The notes below the pieces were generated by a model. It was not told the DNA's origin. It saw only the letters and a program-made list of their open reading frames with translations, and did no database searches. This document shows positions 32,890-43,063 of a stretch of 64,000 nucleotides of DNA, one piece after another. This DNA comes from Enoplolaimus lenunculus (taxonomy: Eukaryota > Nematoda > Enoplea > Enoplida > Thoracostomopsidae): NCBI GenBank assembly GCA_030248215.1, contig JASANG010002097.1:1-64000 (forward strand), read 5' to 3'. Made by a program: the position numbers and the translations under genes. Position 1 is the stretch's first letter. Each line of letters starts with the position of its first letter.

Positions 32890-33258
32890 CTGCAGTGACC
32901 CGAATAGGTCCCCATTTTGAGTCCTAATCAATATGAGTCCGTATCCCTAATAAGAGTCCGTATGCGGATAAAGTCCAGTCAGTTATCCCTAATTGTAGCG
33001 CATAAATGACTCCAGGACAAAATAATTTGAGTTCGACACCCTAAATAGGTATAACCTTGGATGATCGCTCAAGCTATGGACACAAGACAAATAAACGTTA
33101 ATAAATTCAACGGATAGTTGCAATACCGGATATATATCAATAACCAAGGGTGGCGGAGCGTGGGTTCAAAATAAATAACAGTCCGTAACCGAATAGTAGG
33201 GGTACCGTCTGGAGAAGCTAAATAAATATCAGTCCGCCTTTTATTCGGGTCACTACAG
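32890..33258. mobile_element. TA-flanked MITE, CTGTAGTGACCC family, copy 1
   Basis: Starts CTGCAGTGACCCGAATAGG, ends CGGGTCACTACAG, with TA at 32888-32889 and 33259-33260. The interior keeps CCCCATTTTGAGTCC, GGATATATATCAATAACC and CGTAACCGAATAG, the landmarks shared by all copies. TA duplication and TIRs suggest mobilisation by a Tc1/mariner transposase. Confidence 0.8.
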
Positions 33259-33729
33259 TACATCATTTAAATTAATCATGTTCAAAGCTTTATTTTGAGG
33301 CTTAATTTTATACCGTGGAACACGATAATTTGTATGGGTCATAAAATCTGTTTTATATCAATATCAGTGTTTATTGAACTATTTCACCATAGCTTGACAC
33401 AATGCGATCGTTGTGGCAAAGTTCACTTCATACCTGGGCTTTAGTATCCTGTCATGCATTGGAAACAACAAAAAGTTAAAAGTTTCAATATAAAGATGTT
33501 CAGTTTAATACCATATTTTTAAAAGTGTTGGTGGTCTTTTATCAGCTATGGCTTGGCTGTTGTCTAAACAAATTTGTACAGTCGCGAAGTTGAAAAATTG
33601 GTTTGGTTTAGGTTCATAGTGGCAGATCCATATGTGTGATGTATTTTCCCTCCATCGCTGCAGTGTGAGAAAATTTCGCAATGAAAATCGTTTCATCTAA
33701 AGTTAACATTGTGTTTTCATTTATATTTA

Positions 33730-34166
33730 CTGTGGTGACCGGAATAAGAGGGGATAATAAGAGGAGGTCCCCATTTTGAGTCCCAATCAGTGGGAGTCCG
33801 TATCCATAATAAGATTTTGTAAGCGGATAGTCTCTAAACCTTAATTTGAGCCCATGAATGTCAATTGTCCCTAAATACAGCCCAAAAATAATCCCAGTCC
33901 CAAATAGAGTTTAGTTCGAAACTTTAAAGCATACCGAAGTTTTAAAAGTACATTCCTAAGTAAAACCTTTCATTTTCGCTGAAGGTTTTGATGCAAGACA
34001 AATAAACGTTTAATTAAACGAATATTTCTAATACCAGATGCATATCCAGTACCGAAAAGGGCGGAGCGTGGGTTAAATATAAATAACAGTTCGTAACCGA
34101 ATAACTGGGGGTACCCTCTAGACAGACCAAACAAATTTCAGCCCCCCCTTTTATTCCGGTCACTCC
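33730..34166. mobile_element. TA-flanked MITE, CTGTAGTGACCC family, copy 2
   Basis: Starts CTGTGGTGACCGGAATAAG and ends TTATTCCGGTCACTCC, flanked by TA. Both ends share a CCGG variant of the CCCG motif, so the two ends may have been co-selected or gene-converted. Confidence 0.75.
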
Positions 34167-34813
34167 TATACTTAAATCGTTTAAAAACGGTGAAATCTCG
34201 AAACCCAAAAAGTATCCTACTCCAACGAATAATCCTGGTGCCGCCACTTGTACGAATGTTGATCAGCGTGAACTCTACGTTGAAAATCGCACTTTCAACT
34301 TTGCAGACGCGACGTTTCCAGTATAAGGTATTGGTTTATAAAACTCATTGAATTTTTTCTACAATTCACGTTGTAAAAATCCACGAAATACGAGTTATTT
34401 TCTACTATAAAAGAAAGAGAATGTTTAAAATTGTTCAAGTAATTAGCGATGATTAATAATAAATTGCAAAAATTTCGAAAAACATAATATGTGTTCGACG
34501 TAGTAGGTATTAGTTTGCGTTTTAGACAAAAGAGAAACAATGTTCATATAGAAATCTGGTGACTAGGTAAGACATCAGACTTTCATCATCTTATAACCTG
34601 TAAATGAACGACTCTTGTCAAAAATACAAAGTTTGCTATTGAACGCTTTTGGTTGTTCAAATCGCTTATTTCAACACAGTTTCAATAATGAATTATTTTA
34701 GCAAAACGCTGTTAAAAGTTAAATGATTTTTAGTGTTTGTCAAAACGCCATATTGACATCAATATGAACGGTTTGTTTCAAAATGTGAAAGGCGTTTCGT
34801 GTTTTTGGGCATC
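34167..34813. other. No gene or repeat recognised
   Basis: AT-rich sequence with scattered short open runs on the minus strand; nothing supportable. Confidence 0.5.
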
Positions 34814-35019
34814 ACGACAATTCGTCATCTGAAAATTCGCCGACCGACAACTCGTCACCGTGACAACTCGTCGTCGTTCCGACAACTCGTCGCGCGACGA
34901 GTTGTACCTACTGGCAGGCGACGAGTTGTCGGGGCGACGAGAGGCGACCAGTTGTCGGGGCAACGCGTTGTCGGCCGAAGAAATGTCGGTCGACAATCTG
35001 TCGGTCGACGAATTGTCGT
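34814..35019. repeat. GC-rich palindromic repeat of GACAACTCGTC units
   Basis: ACGACAATTCGTC at the left and GACGAATTGTCGT at the right form inverted ends. Inside, CGACAACTCGTC occurs several times, then switches to GACGAGTTGTCG around a perfect palindrome ACAACTCGTCGCGCGACGAGTTGT at ~34890-34913. The whole ~206 bp can fold into one hairpin. The open run over it is a by-product of the 12-bp periodicity. Confidence 0.75.
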
Positions 35020-36791
35020 AGATTCGTTTTTTTGATAAGTGTCCTAACGCAAAGACAGCAAAGCTCAGTGTTCCTTGTGCTTGTTCCAACGGTTTGTCTA
35101 TGGTGAGAAAAATCTACTGTAGGATTTTATTGTCGTTTTTGCGTGTAGTTGGAGCTACTTATATACTTTTTTACCACCTACAACTTGGCTTGAGGCTCAA
35201 GTTTTTTTCGATTTTCAGCCGGTTTGCTTAAATGCGTTTTACGAGCGAAATTCTGAGAAACCGTTTTAATTTTGTTGACCTTATTGGTTGATAGTGCGAA
35301 ATGCTGATTAATTATATTTCTTAGTCACTTTGTGTTGTAATTCTTTTTTAACTACAAGTTTATATTAATACCGAAATTAATCTGCGAATATATTTTTTGT
35401 GAGAAAAGTTTCGAATTCCGTTTGATAAAAAATACCGCATGAGACTTTTTTCAGGTTGTGTGGCTGCGATATCCGCTTGTGTAAATAAATTTTTTATTGC
35501 TAATTTTTGTTCAAACTTTCAACCGTAAAGCATTTGAGTGAGTACCCGGGCTACTGACCCTTTTAGGGGCTGCTTGTTAAAGAGCGTTTAAAACAATATT
35601 TCGCTGTTTTATGATTTACAAATTGTGACAGTGGTGCAAAGTGTTTTGAACTCGTGTTGCATATATATCAATAATATCGTTCAACGATTTGGATCCGGGG
35701 TGGGGGGTATGTGTACTATTCTGACCGAACTTTCCATAGAGTTACTTTTGAGTAAATATTCTTTTCTTGTCTTCTAACGCGTAACCGGTTTTTGAGTGAG
35801 CACTATTTCTCTTCATTGCGCTATCTAAAACAAAACCGACGTTATTCTGCTAATATTTCCTGTTGTCATGTTGCGTCAATAGCGCGATTAGCGCTTAATT
35901 CAAGATAATCTTTAACAAAATTTTCCCTAACCCAGGACGCAGCATTCAGTACACCGGACAGCTATGAAATTTTGATCCGGTTCCACCGGTCTACATCACT
36001 GCTAGTCTTAGTTCGAAATTCTCTTAGCCGATATTAAAAGTCATTCTTTCGAGTTCTTTTATCGAACTTTAATGTTTTCCGTATTCTACGATTTTGATTG
36101 TCATTCAGTGAATTTTATTTTTAGAATTCAAAATTCTTTTCCATTGTTTTTCTTCCAATTCTCGCAGTTGTGGTACCTACCGTCTGCAGCAAAATGAAGT
36201 CCAACAACGGTGGCGACAGTTTGTGTGAAAAGAGCTGACAAAAATTCTTTGTTTCTATCTTCTTGTCCTCTTCTTTATATGCAATAGTAAATCTGTTTTA
36301 GTTCGTACTTTTGCGATTACAAATAGATTTTAGAGCAAATAAGTAAGTATTTACTGAGGAATTTTTTTAAAACTTAAAAATGTGCTGTTTTCTAGTTTAA
36401 AACAACCAGGGTAAAGATAGCCAATATTAATATTTAAGATCGATAAGTTTTCTGTTAGAGATACTACACTTATATAGTGGCGGACCATGAACGGCCAACT
36501 AGACCACGGCTCACACCAATCAACTAACAGACACGGGTGCATCGCTGGATTGACACAAAACCCAAATTTGTAACAAAATATTTAATACTATAACTGCGTT
36601 TGGCTTTTCACTCGATTCGATCGCGATGTTTTCTCACAATTTCATCCGCCTTACGTCAGAAATTTAAGGATGCGTTGCAACAAAATCAATATCGAAGAAC
36701 GTTTATGGTGTTTAACTCTTTGCTTTTTAGTTTTTCTTGCTACAGACATATTTAGCTGTTTCCAATGCATTAACGCTTTAATACACTGCAC
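35020..36791. other. No gene recognised
   Basis: AT-rich. An acceptor-like ttctcgcag at 36170 precedes a short run VVPTVCSKMKSNNGGDSLCE ending in TGA at ~36238, too short to support. Near 36480 GTGGCGGACCATG resembles the start of the GTGGCGGATCC hAT-type ends at 46.7 kb. Confidence 0.4.
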
Positions 36792-37161
36792 CAAGGTGTA
36801 ACCGGAATTATAAAATACCGGAACCGGAAAAATACCGGAACCGGAGCCGCAATAATGCTTCTTGTTACCGTAAAATTAATTTTTAACGATATTTTATCGG
36901 ATTTAATGCTGTAAAACACACCATTTAGAATGCTAAAATCTCCGAAACAAATACAGTAGGTGGAAACATATGATAAATTACGAAGTATGGCACAATTTGA
37001 AAATTTTGGCAAAGAGAAATTAGTTAGAATATAATATGTCAATTTTTCTTAAATTTTCGGATGCGAAAAATTTTCAATGCCGAAAATACCATTTATTACC
37101 GGAACCTGATAGTTAAAAAACCGGATTTCCCTACCGGACTCGGATTTTCGGTTGCATCCTA
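36792..37161. mobile_element. hAT-like MITE, CCGGAA family, older copy
   Basis: Ends CAAGGTGTAACCGGAATT and TTTTCGGTTGCATCCTA correspond to those of 19312-19682 with several changes. The flanking 8-mers CACTGCAC and CACTACAT agree in six of eight positions, supporting an 8-bp hAT target site. Length (370 bp) equals the complete copy. Confidence 0.7.
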
Positions 37162-37628
37162 CACTACATTCAGATTCTTAAGTGAGCGTAGTTCTTAACC
37201 GCTGACTATAATGCAAATCTGTACCAAGTTTCACCGGAACCCTTAACAGTATTTTGCCAACCAGTTCTGGAATAATTTATGCTGACGATTTTGATGAATT
37301 CTTTGCTACAGATGTTTATTTTCTTTGAAAATCAAGCAATAATTTGTCACAGCGTTGACGCCCAGTTATAGTGTGTAGCACAAAATTTTTACAATCCATA
37401 TCCCTCTTGTTTAACGCGTGAGTCATAGCAAATCGCGTTAAAGCTTCTCTGCATATATGCTTACATAAGTGCTCATTAGCTTCCTACGCATTTTAAACAA
37501 TCTTTAAGCGGATGCTGTGCTGCACTTGTTTAAGGCTCTAGACTCGTTTGTTTTATCCAAGGAACTTTTATGTGTATAGAGAGATACATTTCAATAATGT
37601 ATATATTGCTTTGTCATCAACTAGACTA

Positions 37629-38071
37629 CTGTAGTGACCCGAATAAGAGGGGCGACTGACATTTATTTGGCCTTTCCAGAGGGAACCCCCTGTTATTCGG
37701 TTACGGACTGATATTTATTTTTAACCCGCCCTCGGTCACCCTTCGTTACTGATATATATCCGGTATTGCAACTATCCGTTGAATTAAACGTTTTTTGCTT
37801 TGCATCAAATGCTTGAGCGATAATACAAGGTTTTACTTAGGAATGTACTTTCAAAACTTAAGTATGCTTTAATTTTCGAACTTAACTGTATTTGGTGCTG
37901 GAGTCATTTACGCGCTCCAATAGGGATAATTGACATTAATGGACTCTAATTAGGGTTTATGGACTCTTTCCGCTTACGGACTCTAATTAGAGATACGGCC
38001 TCTTATTGATTGGGACTCAAAATGGAGATCCCCTTCTTATTACCCCCACCCCTCTTATTCGGGTACTACAG
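37629..38071. mobile_element. TA-flanked MITE, CTGTAGTGACCC family, copy 3
   Basis: CTGTAGTGACCCGAATAAG at the left and CTTATTCGGGTACTACAG at the right, with TA at 37627-37628 and 38072-38073. It is in the opposite internal orientation to copies 1 and 2 (the CCAAAATGG landmark lies at the right). Confidence 0.8.
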
Positions 38072-38605
38072 TAGAGTGCTTTCATTTTAAGTGAATTTCA
38101 CATTATTAAAGCATAGAAAATACTACAATATTTTTGATCTATATATTAAAGTTGGAACGCCACACGTACGTATTTTGGGCAGCGTTCCAGAAGATTTGTA
38201 GCACAATTGTCAAGCAAGCATCAATTCTTGAGCACAGACTTGCTTGAACGAATCCTTCTAAACATATGCCAAAACTCAATGTATTTGAAGAGAGTGCACA
38301 TGTGTGCAGCTGCGGATTAACTAGTAATACTTATATTGGGTTGATTAACGTAGAAATTGGATTGAGTAGCTTTTTCGCAGGCTGCAAATGAACCATATTC
38401 ATGAACAGTCAAGCAGGCATAGCCCTTTGTTTATTAGAAATTTTTGTGCTACCGTAAAATCCATGATATAAAATTTAAGACTGCAATATCTTTAAATAAC
38501 GATGGAATAAATTTTGTAACGACCATAAATTGTATTCAAATATGTTTGTAAGAAAATAAAAGATTCCTCTCGAGAGATTATTTGATTTTATACCTTTTTA
38601 CAGAA

Positions 38606-38935
38606 GGATTCAGTGAACCTGAAGTCTGATGTTCAGATCCGTGCAGATGGCCATAAGGCTAGAACCACGTGGCAAAGACAGGAGGTGCGCCACATTGCTC
38701 CTTCAACCCGCATTTTCTCCCCTGGCCAAAAAATACAGTATTAAAAGAGAGCAATTCTAGCAAAAATTTTCTTGCGTAATCTAGAACTCTAGAAATTTTG
38801 TAGCTCTATTTAATGTAATCATTCCTGGTTACGTGGCGGTATAAAAGCGAGAAGCTACTATGGCATGTACCGTTTGAGTACAATAAAGTATATTATATTC
38901 TTTTTGTTGTTACATTCTTGTCTTTATTCAAGTTA
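38606..38935 (+). mobile_element. Possible LTR-retrotransposon fossil, 3' end
   Basis: A short coding-like stretch is followed by a segment with a promoter-like TATAAAAG and a poly(A) signal AATAAA about 60 bases apart, an arrangement typical of an LTR. No second LTR or other retroviral-type part was recognised nearby. If real it is a broken, old remnant of unknown family. An ordinary host terminal exon is an alternative. Confidence 0.25.
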
Positions 38936-39449
38936 TTTGCTTTTTTTCTGTTGTTTGCATTAAATTCAAATTTCAAAGTGATGTTTATTCTTTCGTCTGC
39001 GATGCTCACTTTTGTTGTTCCGCCTTCGTCTCCATTGTGTTTTTTTCATCTTTAATTGTCAGCCTTTCGTGTTGCTTCTTCAACTTGTAAAAGTTCATTA
39101 AAGATCCCGAGCTGTTTGTATTTTCGTCACCGTTTTGTTCGTTCGTTATGTTGTTCCTTGAAAATTTGTGCACCTTCTGAAATTTTGTAATATTTGAAAA
39201 AATAAAAATTTTCAAATTTGAAATTCGATTTCTCGTTTAGTTCAAATTTGAGTTGGCACAATTCGAAGTTAACAACACGTTTGTTTGTTCCAGATGTTTA
39301 ACCCAACATGATACCGGTGTTTGTATAATAAAGTCATAGATTAAGTTGTTTACTAATAGTTCAACGCATGAACCGGACAGTTGGTTACATGCATCATAAG
39401 TACGCGTGCTAATTTTTTCATTTAAAGTCTGCTGTTCTTCAATATTCCG

Positions 39450-40038
39450 GTCTATGTAAAGATCAGGGGCGGAACGTCTTTCTGTGGAACAATTAAAGAG
39501 TAAGCTTAAGGCTTAGAATAATTTTTTGCTTGGCTTAGGCTTAGGAATATGCTCATTCCTACGCTTAGGCATAGGCTTAGAAGTACTGTATTGACCCGAA
39601 AAAGAGGGGGTAATAAGGGGGGTCCTTATTTTGAGCCCAAATCATTAGGTGTCCATATCCCTAATAAGCGTCCGTAAGCGGATAGAGTCCCTAAACCCTA
39701 ATTAGAGTCCATAAATGTCAATTAGCCCTAATTTTTGCACATAAATGACTCCAGGACCAAATAATTTGAGTTCGAAACTTTAAAGCGTATATATAAATTT
39801 TGAAAGTACATCCATAATTATTACCTTGTATTGTCGCTCAACCTATTGACACAAGACAAATAAATGTTTAATTTAACGGATAATTGCAGTACCGGATATA
39901 TATCAGTAACGAATGGCGGCGGAGCGTGGGTTTTTAATAAATAACAGTCCGTAACCGAATAACAAGGGGGGCACCTTCTGGAGAGGCCAAATAAATCCCC
40001 TCTTATTCGGGTCAATGCCCCTGTTCTTTACATTGGCC
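39450..40038. mobile_element. TTAGGC-family MITE split by a TA-flanked MITE
   Basis: The left half begins GGTCTATGTAAAGATCAGGG and carries CTTAGGC hexamers. The right half CCCCTGTTCTTTACATTGGCC appears 430 bp later, at 40018-40038. The gap is filled by the element at 39586-40016. The TTAGGC element is therefore older than the insertion. Confidence 0.75.
39586..40016. mobile_element. TA-flanked MITE, CTGTAGTGACCC family, copy 4 (nested)
   Basis: Starts CTGTATTGACCCGAAAAAG after TA (39584-39585) and ends CTCTTATTCGGGTCAAT; the last few bases of the right TIR and its TA have been lost at the junction. Landmarks ATTTTGAGCCC, GGATATATATCAGTAACG and CCGTAACCGAATAAC are present. Confidence 0.75.
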
Positions 40039-40734
40039 AGTATTCCTGCAATCGCCTTTTATGGTGACATATTTCAAATTTATCTTTTACAATAGAAGAT
40101 TTCAAAAAGAGCTTATATTGGGTGTGACACAAATGGAAATATAGGTAAAAACTATAAAAATACAGATTACCAAGCTACAAAAATTAATTGGTGGCATGCA
40201 CGTATGTTGATATAATTTGTTTATTTGCTCCTTTCGTTCTTCCTTTTCATTTTCTTTATTTCTTCTTTCCCTTTCGCTTTCATTCTTTGTTTATTTGTTT
40301 AGATGCGCTACAATGAACATGAAAATAGAAGTTGCGCTTGCTAACGGTACTAAAGCTTAAAAGCATTGCTTACAATTTTTAAAGTAATGGCAGACACATC
40401 TTTAAAAGCAAAACTGTACAAATTCGTCTTTGAATTGATCAGAGCGTAGCACATATGCACTCTGATTTAAAGTGGAAACGGAAAGATTCATTTCCAAGTT
40501 GGTAGTCAGCAAAAAAGAAACTAGGAAACTTGATTTCGTACCGTAATTTCTTTTTATTTCATAAATTCGCAGTTTGTGTGTAAAGATGTAGCACTGTATG
40601 GTTCTATATTCATTTTATAAACTCCTTTTCGTTATTTATAGCGCTAGCTATCTAAAATTACATTTCGTTCAGAAACAGTCACTTGCGCCAATCTGGAAGG
40701 GTGTTTTAGATTAAGACGAATTACACTTAATAGT

Positions 40735-41076
40735 CAGATGGTTACTTCATCAGCTGCGACAATCCAACAAGCTCTTGATCGAGCAGATCTGGCTTCCGCT
40801 GCCTTGGAACTTGCATCTGCACCTCAAATTTGTGCCGATATTTTCGAAAATTGGATAAAAATGCGTTTCAGTCAACAAACTGTGATCACAGTTAAAACGA
40901 ATAACAAAAACTGTAGACTTTCTGAAACTGGTCAACTGCTGATGTTTGCACGAACAAAACTACTCTCGCATTTTTGTTGTTCACAAAGATCTCTAAATTT
41001 AAATGAAATACCTACTCACTCTTGTTCACTGATTAGCACCCATAACAATAGTATTGCATGGAACATTCTGTCTTGA
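40735..41076 (+). CDS. Unrecognised coding-like exon
   Basis: An acceptor-like cacttaatag precedes TCAGATG at 40738. The frame reads MVTSSAATIQQALDRADLAS, AALELASAPQICADIFENWI, then KMRFSQQTVITVKTNNKNCR and LSETG. The first ~65 codons look protein-like: balanced amino acids and an Ala/Leu-rich predicted helix. After LSETG the sequence loses that character, so an exon end near 40930 is possible, though the GT there (gaaactg|gtcaac) is a weak donor. I recognise no family. It may be an isolated exon of a gene otherwise unresolved between 41 and 53 kb, or a retrocopy. Confidence 0.3.
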   Translation, partial: QMVTSSAATIQQALDRADLASAALELASAPQICADIFENWIKMRFSQQTVITVKTNNKNCRLSETGQLLMFARTKLLSHFCCSQRSLNLNEIPTHSCSLISTHNNSIAWNILS

Positions 41077-42487
41077 GGACTGTGGGTTACTCACTTATTT
41101 CTCAAAGAACCCTAAGAAGAAGTAAGCTCGACTTTTTTATTTAATTTTTGTGAGTTAATTAGCATAAGTCGTCTTATCTTCAAGTTTTAACGATAATATT
41201 TGAATACAACTCAAATGAAACACTGCATTGAAATATTGCAACGAAATTGTAATACGCATATTTAATGGTTTAATTTTTATTACTTAGCATACTTTGCACC
41301 AATAGGTGATAAACTTTAAACATTTTCCGATTCAAGAGTATAAAGAAGTATCAGTTTACGTTTGCTAAGAAATTGTAATAACGCGAGCACCTAGTCTGTA
41401 TAGTATGTTTATTACAATTGCGGTAATGTTGTAGACCGCAAAACTTCTGCCAATGGCAAGAAAGCCAATGTTGAAACCATCCAAGAGTTTTAGAGAAGGT
41501 GGGTATCATGATATCCCGAACCTCAGGATCGCCTCAGTAAACCTATCTCAATTCATACCTGAACCAAATATATAGTCGTGTTTAACGATGTTTTTTTTAT
41601 TTCCGCATAATAGCACTTTGATATTTGTTAAAGGTTCTTGCGATTTAACACTTCATTCTCCCATATTTTCGCCTAAGCTCAAGATTTGGACAAAGCTTAC
41701 CCGTGCCTTAAAGCACCAATCCTATGTCTTTGCCAAAGCTATGCTTAAAGCTCAAGTTTAAGTCTATATCTATAAGCCCAATCCTTAACCCTAAATATGG
41801 AAAAAGCTTACAAGATCCAAAAAAAGCTTACAAGATCCATTAACTTCGTTTCAAAACGAGCAGAGCAACTCCTACCAGCAACTACGGCCCATTTTTTCCA
41901 ATTCTATCTAAACTATCGCTATACAACTCGAGACAAAACTATAACAAAACAAGCAAGCAAGTGCCTCTTAGAAAGCTACCCCTGAGAATTTGTTATGCTT
42001 GTTTTTTTTTCAAAACAGCTAGTTTACCCCCTGCAATCTTTATAAGCATACTGGAACGATACACTGCAGCGTCGACTTGAAAAATTGTTCGAAGAAAGCA
42101 TAAATTTCAAATGAAAATAAAATAGTACGTGCTCTGTTTCGTTTCACATTTTCTAACTATTAACCCCACCCGTGCATAGCGAAAAGCTACTATTATTGTT
42201 TATATGACACGAAAATTATGGTTTTAGAATTGCAAGATTGCAAGAAGTTTTATAGTGTATGATTAAAAATTGATTGATAGAATATCGTATTAAAGAATAA
42301 CCAGAAGCCGTACTAATATTGTAGCACTTATCACCAGTTATAGTGAAAGATCTTTAAACAGGTTAGCTGCTGTAGCTGCAGCGCTGAGCTAATAAGTTAT
42401 AGGACAAAACAAATGCGAAAACAACACCTATTGACCACTGATGATAAGTGCGATTGGCAATGCTACCATTATTGCATGGTACGTAGC
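41077..42487. other. No gene recognised
   Basis: AT-rich. The stretch 41670-41830 has CCTAAGC/AAGCTTA patches related to the TTAGGC family, and a 16-bp string CAAAAAAAGCTTACAAGATCC is doubled near 41805-41838. Confidence 0.45.
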
Positions 42488-42770
42488 CAGAGGCGGATAC
42501 AGAAATTTCTGACGGGAAGCGGGCTGGCAAGAAACGCAATTTTTACCGTATGCCATATATGTGACATTGGCAGTGAAAATTTTTAAGGTAGGACCCTTAA
42601 TAATTCATCACAAAAAAATTTCTGAGGGAAATAAATTGTAACATAGGAACCTTATCATTGTATCGCCAAAAAATTTCTGATCGGTAAAAACTGTAAGGTA
42701 CAAGCTTACAATTTTGCCACAGAAAAATTTCTGATGGGGGAAGCGTACGTCCCCCTCTGGGTCCGCTTTG
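42488..42770. mobile_element. Probable hAT-like MITE (CAGAGGCGGA ends)
   Basis: CAGAGGCGGATACAGA at the left and TCTGGGTCCGCTTTG at the right are inverted. Inside, AAAATTTCTGA occurs three times. Flanking 8-mers TACGTAGC and TAAGCGGT match poorly, so the insertion is old. Confidence 0.5.
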
Positions 42771-42915
42771 TAAGCGGTTTTACTCGTTTTTCAGAAGTTT
42801 TAGAATTTTTAGAATTTCATATCTTCTACCTCCTTCGAAGACATTAATTCATGTCAAATTTGATTGTTGGCTCAATCAGACTTTGGTAAGTACTTAAGTT
42901 ACCGACTTTACAAAT

Positions 42916-43063
42916 TACTTAACTTTTTGAGCGAAAACAAACAAACGCCTATGCGAGGTATTGCCATACATGGAAGTAATAGTTTCGAATTACTTATCTT
43001 TTTGAGCAAAAACAAACAAACGCCTATGCGAGGTATTGCCATACAAGGAAGTAATAGTTTCGT
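42916..43063. repeat. ~75-bp tandem duplication
   Basis: The segment with TTTTTGAGCGAAAACAAAC, GCCTATGCGAGGTATTGCC and GGAAGTAATAGTTTCG occurs twice in direct succession, with few differences (gcgaaaac/gcaaaaac, catgg/caagg). Confidence 0.85.

Noticed and set aside
36170-36240. Acceptor plus short peptide VVPTVCSKMKSNNGG as a small gene
   Set aside because: Only about 22 codons, no start context or partner exon; cannot be supported.
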